From Arenicellales bacterium (lineage in GTDB: Bacteria > Pseudomonadota > Gammaproteobacteria > Arenicellales > JAJDZL01): 56,914 nucleotides of DNA. A program made the position numbers and the translations under genes. Of this stretch, positions 1-8,270 are shown piece after piece. Every line of letters starts with the position of its first letter. The stretch's first letter is position 1. The stretch is from positions 1,963,087-2,020,000 of the forward strand of contig OX638343.1 in assembly GCA_951813075.1 (NCBI GenBank), written 5' to 3'. Under the pieces are notes generated by a model, which had not been told where the DNA came from, did no database searches, and saw nothing but the letters and a program-made list of their open reading frames with translations.

Positions 1-432
1 TCTATCTCGATTTTTGAATCGGGTGCCATCCTGATCTATCTCGCACGAAAATTCAGCAAGTTTGGCGGGTCGGATTCGACCAATGAACTGGAGGTATTAC
101 AATGGGTAATGTGGCAGATGGGTGGTTTCGGACCTGCACTCGGACAACTGCATCATTTTAGAAAATTCGCAAAAACCAAAGTACCCTATGCCATCGAGCG
201 GTTTGACAACATCGCGGATCAGGTTTACCGAGTGCTGGACACCCGTCTTGCGACGCGCGATTTTGTAGCCGACGACTATTCCATCGCAGATATGGCTATC
301 TATCCTTGGGCTGCGCGATTCGAGTGGCAGAGCATCGACCTCGCAACGTATCCCAACGTTAAACGATGGTTTGACATGCTATCGCAACGTCCTGCAGTCA
401 AACAAGGGATGCAGGTGCCTTTTCTGAACTGA
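1..432 (+). CDS. Glutathione S-transferase family protein, 5' end cut by window
   Basis: The frame is open from base 1 and ends at a TGA at 430-432, so the N-terminal part of the thioredoxin-fold domain lies outside the window. The visible part starts with ESGAILIYLA, the end of the glutathione-binding domain of soluble GSTs, where E and S contact the glutathione gamma-glutamyl group. The all-helical C-terminal domain follows, with the FVADDYSIADMAIYPW stretch (N-capping box and hydrophobic core) and a typical end, RWFDMLSQRPAVKQGM. The overall look is of the YfcG/YghU (nu-class, disulfide-bond reductase) type of cytosolic enzyme acting on glutathione-linked disulfides or peroxides. The exact substrate cannot be read. 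The next gene starts 28 nt downstream. Confidence 0.88.
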   Translation, partial: SISIFESGAILIYLARKFSKFGGSDSTNELEVLQWVMWQMGGFGPALGQLHHFRKFAKTKVPYAIERFDNIADQVYRVLDTRLATRDFVADDYSIADMAIYPWAARFEWQSIDLATYPNVKRWFDMLSQRPAVKQGMQVPFLN

Positions 433-460
433 AACTGCCGCGAAACGAGACGTCTGCAAC

Positions 461-1363
461 ATGTCAGATTCCGATCTCAAAATTACATTGTTCGGTGGTT
501 TTAGCAACTTCACATATTGCGCTTTAAAACACCTGATTGAAAGTAATTTGTGCCCGCAACGTCTGGTGATTTCCGCATACGGACCCAGCGAAATTCCGTC
601 TGTTGAATTATCGGAAACATTATTTCAGTCAGCAAACCCTGGAATCATTGAACTGAGCGATGAGTATGGGATACCGATAACCTATGGTCTGCAACAGGAC
701 CTCTGCCTTGAAGGGATTCTGTCGGAACACCCATCCGATATTTTCCTACTTGCCTGTTACCCGAAGTTTCTGCCCGTAGCGATCACCAGCATACCCACTG
801 TGGACTGTATTAATATTCATCCGTCTTTGTTACCTCGGTACAAAGGGGCAAATCCGATTTTTTGGCAACTGCGTAATGGGGAAACTGAAACAGGAGTGAC
901 GTTACATCAGGTGACCTCGGAAATTGATGGTGGGAACATCCTGACGGCAAGAAAAATCGCCTACCCGGACGGTTGCAGAATCGGAAAAATTGAAGATACT
1001 CTGGTTGGTTCAGCAATTGAAGCATTGAAATTACTGCTATACCAAAACCGATCTGAGTGGATTTCACGAGAACAGGACGCGACCCAGGCAGTTTGGCAAC
1101 GAACGCCGTGTGATGATGATTTCGTAATTAACGCTACTTGGCGCAGTAAAACGGCTTGGAATTTCGTTCGAGCCTATGCGGGAACCAGTCGACCAATCAA
1201 GTATATCGATCAGTCGGAAATTTATTGGATTGATGATGCGCTCGAATATCGAGAACGCAGGAGAATTTCGGGGAAATCAGTAAGAAAAGGGACGGTTTTG
1301 GCAGAATTTGTTGATGGATATGTTGTTTTCACTGTTGAAAACCTTGAAACGAAAAATTTATAA
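461..1363 (+). CDS. Formyltransferase family protein (methionyl-tRNA formyltransferase-like)
   Basis: A 300-residue protein with the 10-formyltetrahydrofolate-dependent transferase fold. The catalytic triad is visible: N118 and H120 in INIHPSLLPRYKG and D156 in SEIDGGNIL. The C-terminal 80 residues (FVRAYAG...) resemble the small OB-like domain of Fmt and related enzymes. It is close to the usual Fmt length, but the N-terminus (LFGGFSNFTYCALKHLI) departs from the standard Fmt start. It could therefore be a formyltransferase for another amine, such as an amino sugar or small metabolite, rather than the initiator-tRNA enzyme. It stands between a GST and a penicillin-binding protein and does not sit beside def, the common fmt neighbour, which also argues for a side role. 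The start is the ATG at 461. Confidence 0.8.
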   Translation: MSDSDLKITLFGGFSNFTYCALKHLIESNLCPQRLVISAYGPSEIPSVELSETLFQSANPGIIELSDEYGIPITYGLQQDLCLEGILSEHPSDIFLLACYPKFLPVAITSIPTVDCINIHPSLLPRYKGANPIFWQLRNGETETGVTLHQVTSEIDGGNILTARKIAYPDGCRIGKIEDTLVGSAIEALKLLLYQNRSEWISREQDATQAVWQRTPCDDDFVINATWRSKTAWNFVRAYAGTSRPIKYIDQSEIYWIDDALEYRERRRISGKSVRKGTVLAEFVDGYVVFTVENLETKNL

Positions 1364-1409
1364 TTTCGTATAAACAATAATTTGACTGTCATAGCTATCA
1401 GACTACCTG

Positions 1410-2759
1410 ATGAAAACGAATTCCAACTCCCGCAAGCCGATGGTTCACGGCTACAGAACGACTGACCCACTACCCGCGCAACAGACTCAGGTCGACCGGA
1501 ATCAGTTCGTTGAAATTCAGAAACCATCGACTGGTATTTTCGGATACGCGGTCAAATTCTGCGCGTTGGCGATTCTCGGTGCGGGTTTTCTTCTATATCC
1601 ACCCGAACCCGCGGAAACTGACAATATCAAGCTAACCAGCGTTTGGCGCGTAGATACCGACCATGTCGCCAATTCAATTACGCCACTCGTACGCGAAAAC
1701 AAATATCCCGAAAAAGTCTCGCTGAAAACCGGCAACATGACGGTTGAAGCCGTCGTGGAATACAACTTTGACCCGCAATTCAAGCAGCACATCGATGAAC
1801 TGCTCACAAGCTATAAGCCAGATTTCGCCGCAGTAGTCGCAATTGAGCCCACGACTGGAAATATCCTCGCTTTGAGCAGTTTTGTCAGAGATGGAGAACC
1901 TGTTGGCAATCTGACGGTTCACTCGGGCTTCCCCGCTGCATCCTTATTCAAAATTGTTACCGCAACAGCAGTCCTTGATCAAGGTGTCGCAACACCAAAT
2001 ACCTTATATGAATACAACGGAAAAGATACATCCCTGTACAAAAAGAATGTCTTGAGACACAAGAGAAATAAATGGACCAGGACAGTAACTTTGGCGAACG
2101 CGTTCGGGCGGTCCATCAATACCGTGTTCGGACGCATGGGTGTCTTTGAAGTGGGGGGTGATGCACTTATCGATTACTCCAAGGTTTTCGGATTCGATCA
2201 TTCACTTCCATTTGACCTGGTTGTCAACCCAAGTCAAGTAGGGATTGATCCTAAAGATGAATGGCAGATCGCTGAAGCGGCGTCAGGCTACACAAGATCG
2301 ATTACGATAAGTCCATTGCATGCCGCAATGATAATGGCGGCAATCGTCAATGATGGTGTGATGGTTGAACCGCGATTGATCAAAGATGCTTATTACCTCG
2401 ATGGTCCGCTTCTCTACAGTTCAACACAAAACACCAAACAAATACTGGAATCATCGACTGCACAGGATATGAGAGTACTGATGCGAGATACCATCAAAAA
2501 GGGTTCGGCAAGAAAACGATTTCAAGGATTTTTCAAAGGCGAATATGCCAAATTGGATGTCGGTGGCAAGACTGGTTCGCTAACAGGTAATAACCCCAGG
2601 GGAAGAACCGAGTGGTTTGTTGGATATGGAGATTCCGGAACCAGGCAGATCGCTGTCGCAGCGGTCGTCGTCAACAAGGAAAAATGGCGTATCAAACCGT
2701 CTTCACTTACGCGCAAGATCTTTGAGGAATATTTTAAAAATACCAGTGGAAACGGCTGA
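1410..2759 (+). CDS. Penicillin-binding protein, transpeptidase domain, membrane-anchored
   Basis: A 449-residue serine DD-transpeptidase that cross-links peptidoglycan in the periplasm. Residues about 43-63 form a single membrane anchor after a basic, polar N-terminus. The penicillin-binding motifs appear in order: SxxK at S178-K181 (ASLFK), SxN at 235-237 (RSINTVFG) and KTG at 387-389 (GGKTGSLTG). There is no glycosyltransferase domain and no recognisable class-B dimerisation domain, so it is shorter than FtsI or PBP2 and resembles small stand-alone transpeptidases. The region at residues 65-130 is not recognised. It does not lie in a division or elongation gene cluster, so a specialised or stress-linked wall function is possible. 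Confidence 0.88.
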   Translation: MKTNSNSRKPMVHGYRTTDPLPAQQTQVDRNQFVEIQKPSTGIFGYAVKFCALAILGAGFLLYPPEPAETDNIKLTSVWRVDTDHVANSITPLVRENKYPEKVSLKTGNMTVEAVVEYNFDPQFKQHIDELLTSYKPDFAAVVAIEPTTGNILALSSFVRDGEPVGNLTVHSGFPAASLFKIVTATAVLDQGVATPNTLYEYNGKDTSLYKKNVLRHKRNKWTRTVTLANAFGRSINTVFGRMGVFEVGGDALIDYSKVFGFDHSLPFDLVVNPSQVGIDPKDEWQIAEAASGYTRSITISPLHAAMIMAAIVNDGVMVEPRLIKDAYYLDGPLLYSSTQNTKQILESSTAQDMRVLMRDTIKKGSARKRFQGFFKGEYAKLDVGGKTGSLTGNNPRGRTEWFVGYGDSGTRQIAVAAVVVNKEKWRIKPSSLTRKIFEEYFKNTSGNG

Positions 2760-3516
2760 TCTTTATTAGCTTGCCGATTGATTCTTCGGATGGGGACAAT
2801 ATCGAATAGTGCTCATCAGGTGTTTTGACACCTCTGCCACAATTGTGAATTCCGCCACCAACGACAGGTAGCACACCGATGTTACAAGTAGAGATACTAA
2901 TGGGGCTATGGTCGTTGAAGCATTCTTGCAATGTCACTCCTGCCCGTCAGAGTCAGTAAATCGATAACGGATCAATATTGGAAGGAAAGCAATAAATACA
3001 ATTCAGCGCTCACGCCTGCAGTCGACGAACTGCAAGCTGCCGGTAGTATCGTAACTGACTTAACAGTGTGACACCATAATATCGCTATTATTGGAGGGAA
3101 TATTGAACCGCTGAAATCCCACGATATTTTTATTGGCACTATCTGAAATCTCTCGCCCCTGAACTTATCCGTACCGGTTCAGTTCCTGCGATTCACATAC
3201 AATACTTTAAAATCTTTTTGGTCGAGTTGATAAAATTTCTTGATTGTAACGGGATGTGAATCAACTGCATTCAAGTTGCAAACTGCACTGAGATTTTCGC
3301 GGCTCATGATCAAGATTTGTGATGCTTATCCACAGTAATAGCAAGGTTGATTTGATCAAGTCCGATTGCGCGCTAGTCTCAAATAATAATTTGATTTCTT
3401 CGGTGTGTAGGAGTTAACAGGATTGTGGGCAGGTGGAAAGTTTCCTTTGTCAGAGTCACATTCGGCGCGCAAATTGATTTAATTTGTTCCAAGTCGTAAC
3501 AATTCTTCTTACGATC
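2760..3516 (+). other. Long non-coding stretch with decayed reading-frame scraps
   Basis: About 750 bases without a convincing gene. On the plus strand a 46-codon frame (2931-3071) continues in phase after its stop as another coding-like stretch up to about 3150, which looks like a decayed gene, but the family was not recognised. On the minus strand 2734-2937 can be read as a short frame with a PDEH motif vaguely like the end of an M20 peptidase; the support is weak. A single perfect DnaA box (TTATCCACA, 3326-3334) is present; one box does not make an origin. No RNA gene was recognised. The last part must hold the thyA promoter, but no clear -35/-10 pair stood out. Confidence 0.4.
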
Positions 3517-4395
3517 ATGCGCCAATATCTTGACCTCACCCGACACGTCCTCGTTCACGGACAGAGAAAAGAAAACCGTACAGGAATCGACACACTTTCC
3601 ACTTTCAACTACAACTACGAAGTCGATCTGCGCGATGGTTTTCCGCTACTTACAACCAAAGAAATTTCCTGGAAAAATATCCTGATAGAAAATCTGTGGT
3701 TCCTATCTGGAAGTAACGATATCAGCCTTTTACGAAAGCACAATTGCAAATTCTGGGACCCATGGGCCGACTCGGATGGCTTTGTTCCCAGCGCTTACGG
3801 GAATTTCTGGCGATCGTTTCCCTCTGCGAACGGGAACGGCAGACAATCCAACGATCAGATTGCATGGGTATTGGAAGGCATCAGAAATAACCCAATGAGC
3901 AGGAGACATGTCGTATCCGCGTGGTATCCGAGCAATGCGCAAAACAGCGATCTACCGCCATGTCATGCATTTTGGGCGCTGAATGTTCAGATGACTGAGG
4001 CCGGTGAACCGATACTATGTCTGCATCTGACCCAACGAAGTGCCGACGTTGCACTCGGTGTCCCATACAACATCGCCGGTTATTCGTTTATTCTCGAGTT
4101 ATTCTCTCATCTGACCGGTATTAAAGCGGGCATATTTGCTCATACGTTGATCGATGCACACATATATACCTCTAAACCGGATGGCTCAGATGCCAAATAC
4201 GATCATTTGCCCGGCCTTAAATTGCAACTCGAACGCGAACCGCGAAAACTGCCCAGGCTAACCATTGATCCCTCTATCCGGTCTCTCAAGGATATAGAAT
4301 CTCGGCTCGACGCAGACCTTGATGAAATTTTTGGTTCCTTCCGACTCGAAGGCTATGATCCCCACGAGGCAATAAACTTTCGAGTGGCGGTCTGA
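3517..4395 (+). CDS. thyA: Thymidylate synthase
   Basis: Converts dUMP to dTMP with 5,10-methylenetetrahydrofolate as methyl donor and reductant. The folate-binding N-terminus (RKENRTGIDTLSTF), the catalytic cysteine C149 in DLPPCHAFW, and the dUMP-binding stretch QRSADVALGVPYN are all present. The start is placed at the ATG at 3517 (MRQYLDLTRHVL), which matches the conserved start of ThyA. An upstream in-frame TTG at 3484 would add 11 hydrophobic residues unlike the family. At 292 residues it is longer than the 264-residue E. coli enzyme because of extra residues in the C-terminal third (around DGSDAKYDHLPG). folA follows after 8 nt, the classical pairing that recycles the dihydrofolate made here. 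Confidence 0.96.
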   Translation: MRQYLDLTRHVLVHGQRKENRTGIDTLSTFNYNYEVDLRDGFPLLTTKEISWKNILIENLWFLSGSNDISLLRKHNCKFWDPWADSDGFVPSAYGNFWRSFPSANGNGRQSNDQIAWVLEGIRNNPMSRRHVVSAWYPSNAQNSDLPPCHAFWALNVQMTEAGEPILCLHLTQRSADVALGVPYNIAGYSFILELFSHLTGIKAGIFAHTLIDAHIYTSKPDGSDAKYDHLPGLKLQLEREPRKLPRLTIDPSIRSLKDIESRLDADLDEIFGSFRLEGYDPHEAINFRVAV

Positions 4396-4403
4396 CGATC
4401 AAG

Positions 4404-4880
4404 ATGACGCGTACTTGCGGGATCATTGTCGCAATGAACGCGGACGGTGTCATTGGCAAAGCGGGTACTACCCCTTGGCACTATTCCGCAGACCTCAAAC
4501 GTTTCAAACGAACAACCCTGGACTCAACGATCATCATGGGGCGTAAAACTTGGGATTCGTTGCCGTTCAGGCCACTCCCCCAACGACAGAACATTGTGAT
4601 TACGCGCAGTTCCACCTTGAATGTGACACATTGCGATTCAATTTCAAAAGCAATGGAACTTGCGGAGCACGCGAGGATCTGGGTTATTGGCGGTGCACAA
4701 ATATACGCATTGGCAATAAATCACTGTAACCATATCGACGTTACTCATATACCGGATCATATCGATGGCACAAATTGCACGCACTTTCCCGCTGTAGACT
4801 GGAATCGCTGGTCTGCCGGTCCTAAAATTCCATTCGAAGATGACGAGCGATTATCCCACCAGACATTCACACTGATCTGA
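4404..4880 (+). CDS. folA: Dihydrofolate reductase
   Basis: A 158-residue cytosolic enzyme that reduces dihydrofolate to tetrahydrofolate with NADPH. The N-terminal GIIVAMNADGVIGKAGTTPW carries the Met20-type loop. DLKRFKRTT and IMGRKTWDSL give the folate and NADPH pocket, and VIGGAQIYALA is the glycine-rich NADPH loop. The length matches the family. It lies 8 nt after thyA and is probably translated from the same transcript, so the dihydrofolate released by ThyA is regenerated. The hydrolase that follows after 13 nt may be carried on the same message but has no evident folate role. Confidence 0.96.
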   Translation: MTRTCGIIVAMNADGVIGKAGTTPWHYSADLKRFKRTTLDSTIIMGRKTWDSLPFRPLPQRQNIVITRSSTLNVTHCDSISKAMELAEHARIWVIGGAQIYALAINHCNHIDVTHIPDHIDGTNCTHFPAVDWNRWSAGPKIPFEDDERLSHQTFTLI

Positions 4881-4893
4881 GCTCTCCTGTATC

Positions 4894-5694
4894 GTGAAGG
4901 CAGAAGTAGCTGATATTTGGATTAACTATGAATTGACCGGTAGCCCCGATTTGCCGGTTGTGGTAATGAGCCATCCTCTCGGGGGAAGTCTCGAGATTTG
5001 GGACTCGCAGATTGACGCCCTGTCGAGCCATTTTCGAATTCTTCGTTACGACACTCGTGGTCACGGTGGCACATCAGCGCCAAACGGACCTTATTCAATG
5101 GACACACTGGTGGTCGATGCTCTTTCGCTGCTGGATGACTTGGAAATCGACAAGGTTCATTGGGTCGGCTTATCACTCGGTGGATTGATCGGACAAGGCC
5201 TGGCAATTGCCAGGCCTGAACGTCTGTTGAGTATGAGCTTGTGCAACACTGTTTCTTGCATTCGGGAAGACGCGAGAAAAACGTGGAAAGTCAGACATAA
5301 GCCGGGACAGCGATTCAATCTGCAAGACGTAGTGGATTATGCGATGAAAGTTTGGCTTACAGAGGGATACAGAAATGCACACAGGAAAGAATACGAGGAA
5401 ATCCGACAACGCTTTCTGTCAACGCCAGTTCACGGCTATACAGCATGCGTCGGCGCAATAATGAACGCCAATTTCACCGATCATTTGACCAACATACAAA
5501 TTCCAACGCTGATTGTCGCCAGCGACCAGGATGTAGCTACACCGATAGAGGAATTAAGAATCATTGACAAAGGACTTCCGAATTCCGATCTGCAAGTCAT
5601 TTCCGGCGCTGCGCATCTTTCCAATGTCGAACAATCGGAAAGATTCAACGAAATTCTATTTTCATTTCTGAATTCAGTGTCCGGTAAGTGCTGA
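4894..5694 (+). CDS. Alpha/beta hydrolase, 3-oxoadipate enol-lactonase-like
   Basis: A 266-residue alpha/beta hydrolase with nucleophile S94 in GLSLGG, acid D213 in ASDQDVATP and H241 in GAAHLSNVEQ. The oxyanion stretch is SHPLGGSLEIWD, and DTRGHGGTSAP is the typical strand-4 loop of the PcaD/3-oxoadipate enol-lactonase group. The start is a GTG at 4894; no internal ATG precedes the first conserved strand. No other protocatechuate-pathway genes are nearby, so a true PcaD role is uncertain and a general lactonase or esterase is equally possible. It sits 13 nt behind folA on the same strand. Confidence 0.82.
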   Translation: MKAEVADIWINYELTGSPDLPVVVMSHPLGGSLEIWDSQIDALSSHFRILRYDTRGHGGTSAPNGPYSMDTLVVDALSLLDDLEIDKVHWVGLSLGGLIGQGLAIARPERLLSMSLCNTVSCIREDARKTWKVRHKPGQRFNLQDVVDYAMKVWLTEGYRNAHRKEYEEIRQRFLSTPVHGYTACVGAIMNANFTDHLTNIQIPTLIVASDQDVATPIEELRIIDKGLPNSDLQVISGAAHLSNVEQSERFNEILFSFLNSVSGKC

Positions 5695-5748
5695 ATACAT
5701 ACAAATCTCTTGCGAACACCCCAGTTGTTGCATCATTGATAACATGTA

Positions 5749-5765
5749 TGCACATTTAAGGTGCG
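5749..5765 (+). promoter_or_regulatory. NtrC-like enhancer site upstream of glnK
   Basis: TGCACATTTAAGGTGCG matches the dyad TGCAC-N6-GGTGC of NtrC sites (one off in the outer base). It lies about 40 bp upstream of the -24 element of the glnK sigma-54 promoter. Only one clear site is visible; a second, weaker one cannot be excluded. It implies activation under nitrogen limitation. Confidence 0.7.
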
Positions 5766-5804
5766 TACGCTACCAATTCTCAGCATAAAATGCAGTAAAT
5801 AAGC

Positions 5805-5820
5805 TGGCATGAATATTGCT
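5805..5820 (+). promoter_or_regulatory. Sigma-54 (-24/-12) promoter of glnK-amtB
   Basis: TGGCATGAATATTGCT fits the consensus TGGCAY-R-N4-TTGCW at every constrained position, with the GG and GC at correct spacing. The glnK ATG is 38 nt downstream of the element. Together with the upstream NtrC-like dyad it points to RpoN-dependent expression of the ammonium uptake operon. Confidence 0.85.
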
Positions 5821-5854
5821 GAATAATCACTATGAAACTATCTTCAGGAGGTAA

Positions 5855-6196
<342 letters not shown>

Positions 6197-6220
6197 CTGA
6201 TTGCTTCAAGAGGTACGACA

Positions 6221-7516
6221 ATGAAATCGCTAAAATTTATATTTCCTTCCCTTATTCTGCTCCTTGCTGTGCCGACTGTGGTCCAGGCGCAAGATGTGCT
6301 TAGCCCAGGCAACACCTCTTGGTTATTGACGTCGACTGCATTAGTGCTGATGATGACGATACCGGGACTGTCGCTTTTTTATGCTGGCTTAGTGCGCAGT
6401 AAAAACGTACTGTCCATACTCATGCAATGCTTCACTATTACATGTGTCGTAAGTATCGTTTGGTTGGTTGTCGGTTACTCTCTCGCTTTCAATGATTTGG
6501 GAAACGGATTCATAGGCGGTTTCGGCAAGTTTCTGTTCACAGGTGTTTTGGAGGAAAGTATGTCAGGCGACATACCGGAATCGGCGTTCGCACTGTTCCA
6601 AGTCACTTTCGCAATCATAACCGTTGCTCTTATCGTCGGTGGCTTTGCTGAGCGAATAAAATTCGGCGCAGTCGTTGTTTTTACAATACTCTGGATCATC
6701 TTTGTTTATGCGCCAATCGCACACTGGGTGTGGGGCGGCGGTTGGCTTGGCTCTCTTGGCGTACTGGATTTCGCGGGTGGAAATGTGGTTCACATCACTG
6801 CCGGTGTTTCTGCCTTGATCGGTGCCTGTGTCCTTGGCAATCGTAAAGGATTTCCAAGCGGTGCGATGCTTCCTCATAACATGACCCTGACTATGATCGG
6901 AGCTGGCATGCTCTGGGTCGGTTGGTTTGGATTCAATGGTGGTAGCGCTGTAGCTGCAAACGGAGATGCTGCAATGGCCATGCTTGTCACTCACATCTGC
7001 GCGGCCGCGGCTGCCATGTCTTTCGTCATGACCGAATACCTTGTGAAAAAATACGCTACAGCACTGGCCGCGGCGACCGGCATGGTCGCAGGTTTGGTGG
7101 CAATCACACCTGCCTCCGGATTTGTCGGTCCTGCAGGGGCGCTGGTTATTGGAATTATCACCGGTCCAATTTCATATTTTGGTGTGCAGGTCGTCAAGCA
7201 ACATCTGAAACTGGATGATTCACTCGATGTTTTTCCAGTTCATGGTGTAGCAGGTATTGTCGGAACCATCCTAACAGGAATATTCGCTTCCGCTGAACTC
7301 GGTATTTTCAGTGGGCAGGGGATGGAAAATTCAATCGGTTCACAGATTTTTATTCAGTTCATCGGCGTCGCAGCAACTGTTGTCTACACCGCGGTAGTCA
7401 CTTTCATTGTATTCAAAGTAACTGGGTTGCTGGTCGGAGGTCTCAGAGTCGATGAGGAATCTGAAACCCAGGGATTGGATGTATCAACGCACGATGAACG
7501 AGGTTATCACTTTTGA
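6221..7516 (+). CDS. amtB: Ammonium transporter
   Basis: A 431-residue inner-membrane ammonium channel preceded by a cleavable signal peptide (hydrophobic residues 4-20, VQA at 21-23). Eleven membrane helices are expected after cleavage. The pore twin histidines are H191 (GGNVVHITAG) and H341 (FPVHGVAGIVG), and the phenylalanine-rich gate region and GGFAERIKF signature are present. It is co-transcribed with glnK from the sigma-54 promoter and followed by a terminator. The cytosolic tail is short, so regulation is through GlnK rather than a fused domain. Confidence 0.96.
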   Translation: MKSLKFIFPSLILLLAVPTVVQAQDVLSPGNTSWLLTSTALVLMMTIPGLSLFYAGLVRSKNVLSILMQCFTITCVVSIVWLVVGYSLAFNDLGNGFIGGFGKFLFTGVLEESMSGDIPESAFALFQVTFAIITVALIVGGFAERIKFGAVVVFTILWIIFVYAPIAHWVWGGGWLGSLGVLDFAGGNVVHITAGVSALIGACVLGNRKGFPSGAMLPHNMTLTMIGAGMLWVGWFGFNGGSAVAANGDAAMAMLVTHICAAAAAMSFVMTEYLVKKYATALAAATGMVAGLVAITPASGFVGPAGALVIGIITGPISYFGVQVVKQHLKLDDSLDVFPVHGVAGIVGTILTGIFASAELGIFSGQGMENSIGSQIFIQFIGVAATVVYTAVVTFIVFKVTGLLVGGLRVDEESETQGLDVSTHDERGYHF

Positions 7517-7555
7517 ATACTAATAAAACTATACTCCTATAATTTCCTCAGTTTT

Positions 7556-7600
7556 AGGGTCTGGTGTGTTGACCCCAAAACACCGGACCCTACGTTTTAT
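7556..7600 (+). terminator. Rho-independent terminator after amtB
   Basis: A 12-bp stem (AGGGTCTGGTGT at 7556-7567 pairs with ACACCGGACCCT at 7580-7591, one G-U pair) with a 12-nt loop is followed by a T-rich tail. It ends the glnK-amtB transcript. Confidence 0.82.
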
Positions 7601-7679
7601 TTGTCGTTTGATCAATCCTATCTGATATTCCTCCCATGGAATATCATTAGCAAAGGATTCACTCTATGGACGATCGAAT

Positions 7680-8255
7680 ATGCCCTTCAAAATTCTCGCA
7701 TTCGCCGGCAGCACTGGAACACTGTCACTCAACAAGAGACTGGTAAGTCATGCTGCGCAGTTAGCTCAACAACTGGGGGCTGAGGTCAAGATCATAGACC
7801 TGAAGAACTATCCTTTGCCGCTGTACGATTCAGACCTCGAAAAGGAATCAGGTGTGCCAGAGAATGCATTGGCTATCCGCGCTATGATGATGGACAGTAA
7901 CGGAATACTTTTGAGTTGCCCGGAATACAACAGCGCAATCAGCGGAGTTTTAAAAAACACCATCGACTGGGTTTCGCGCCCGGTACCCGACCAAATGGCA
8001 CTTGCGGCATTCACTGGAAAAACTGCTGCCTTGCTTGCTGCATCTCCCAGCCGACTCGGCGGTATAAGAGCTCTTGCAAGTGTTCGTTCCATTCTATCCA
8101 GTCTGGGGATGATCGTAATTCCGAAGCAGTATGGTTTGGGTAGCGCCAAAAACGCATTCGACGAAAACAACACTTTGATAGATGAGTCCGCTCACCGAGG
8201 TGTTTCTGCTGTTGTCGAACAGTTGATTCATGTCACAAAAGGTTTGAATACCTGA
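7680..8255 (+). CDS. NADPH-dependent FMN reductase (ChrR/azoreductase-like flavoprotein)
   Basis: A 191-residue flavodoxin-like protein. The phosphate-binding loop of the FMN site is GSTGTLSLNKRL near the N-terminus, and the isoalloxazine-contacting motif is CPEYNSAISGVLKNTIDW. These are hallmarks of the NADPH:FMN/quinone/chromate reductase family of soluble dimers or tetramers. It reduces quinones, azo dyes or metal oxyanions; the physiological acceptor cannot be told. The gene for an FAD-linked oxidase begins 15 nt downstream on the same strand, so the two may be co-expressed. Confidence 0.86.
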   Translation: MPFKILAFAGSTGTLSLNKRLVSHAAQLAQQLGAEVKIIDLKNYPLPLYDSDLEKESGVPENALAIRAMMMDSNGILLSCPEYNSAISGVLKNTIDWVSRPVPDQMALAAFTGKTAALLAASPSRLGGIRALASVRSILSSLGMIVIPKQYGLGSAKNAFDENNTLIDESAHRGVSAVVEQLIHVTKGLNT

Positions 8256-8270
8256 CAAATTTGATCCCAC

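Noticed and set aside
2734..2937. Minus-strand frame resembling the end of an M20 peptidase
   Set aside because: The similarity is limited to a short GG...PDEH pattern; too weak to call even as a pseudogene.
3326..3334. DnaA box TTATCCACA as sign of a replication origin
   Set aside because: Only one perfect box, no cluster, no AT-rich unwinding element with phased repeats, and no dnaA, gidA or parA neighbours.
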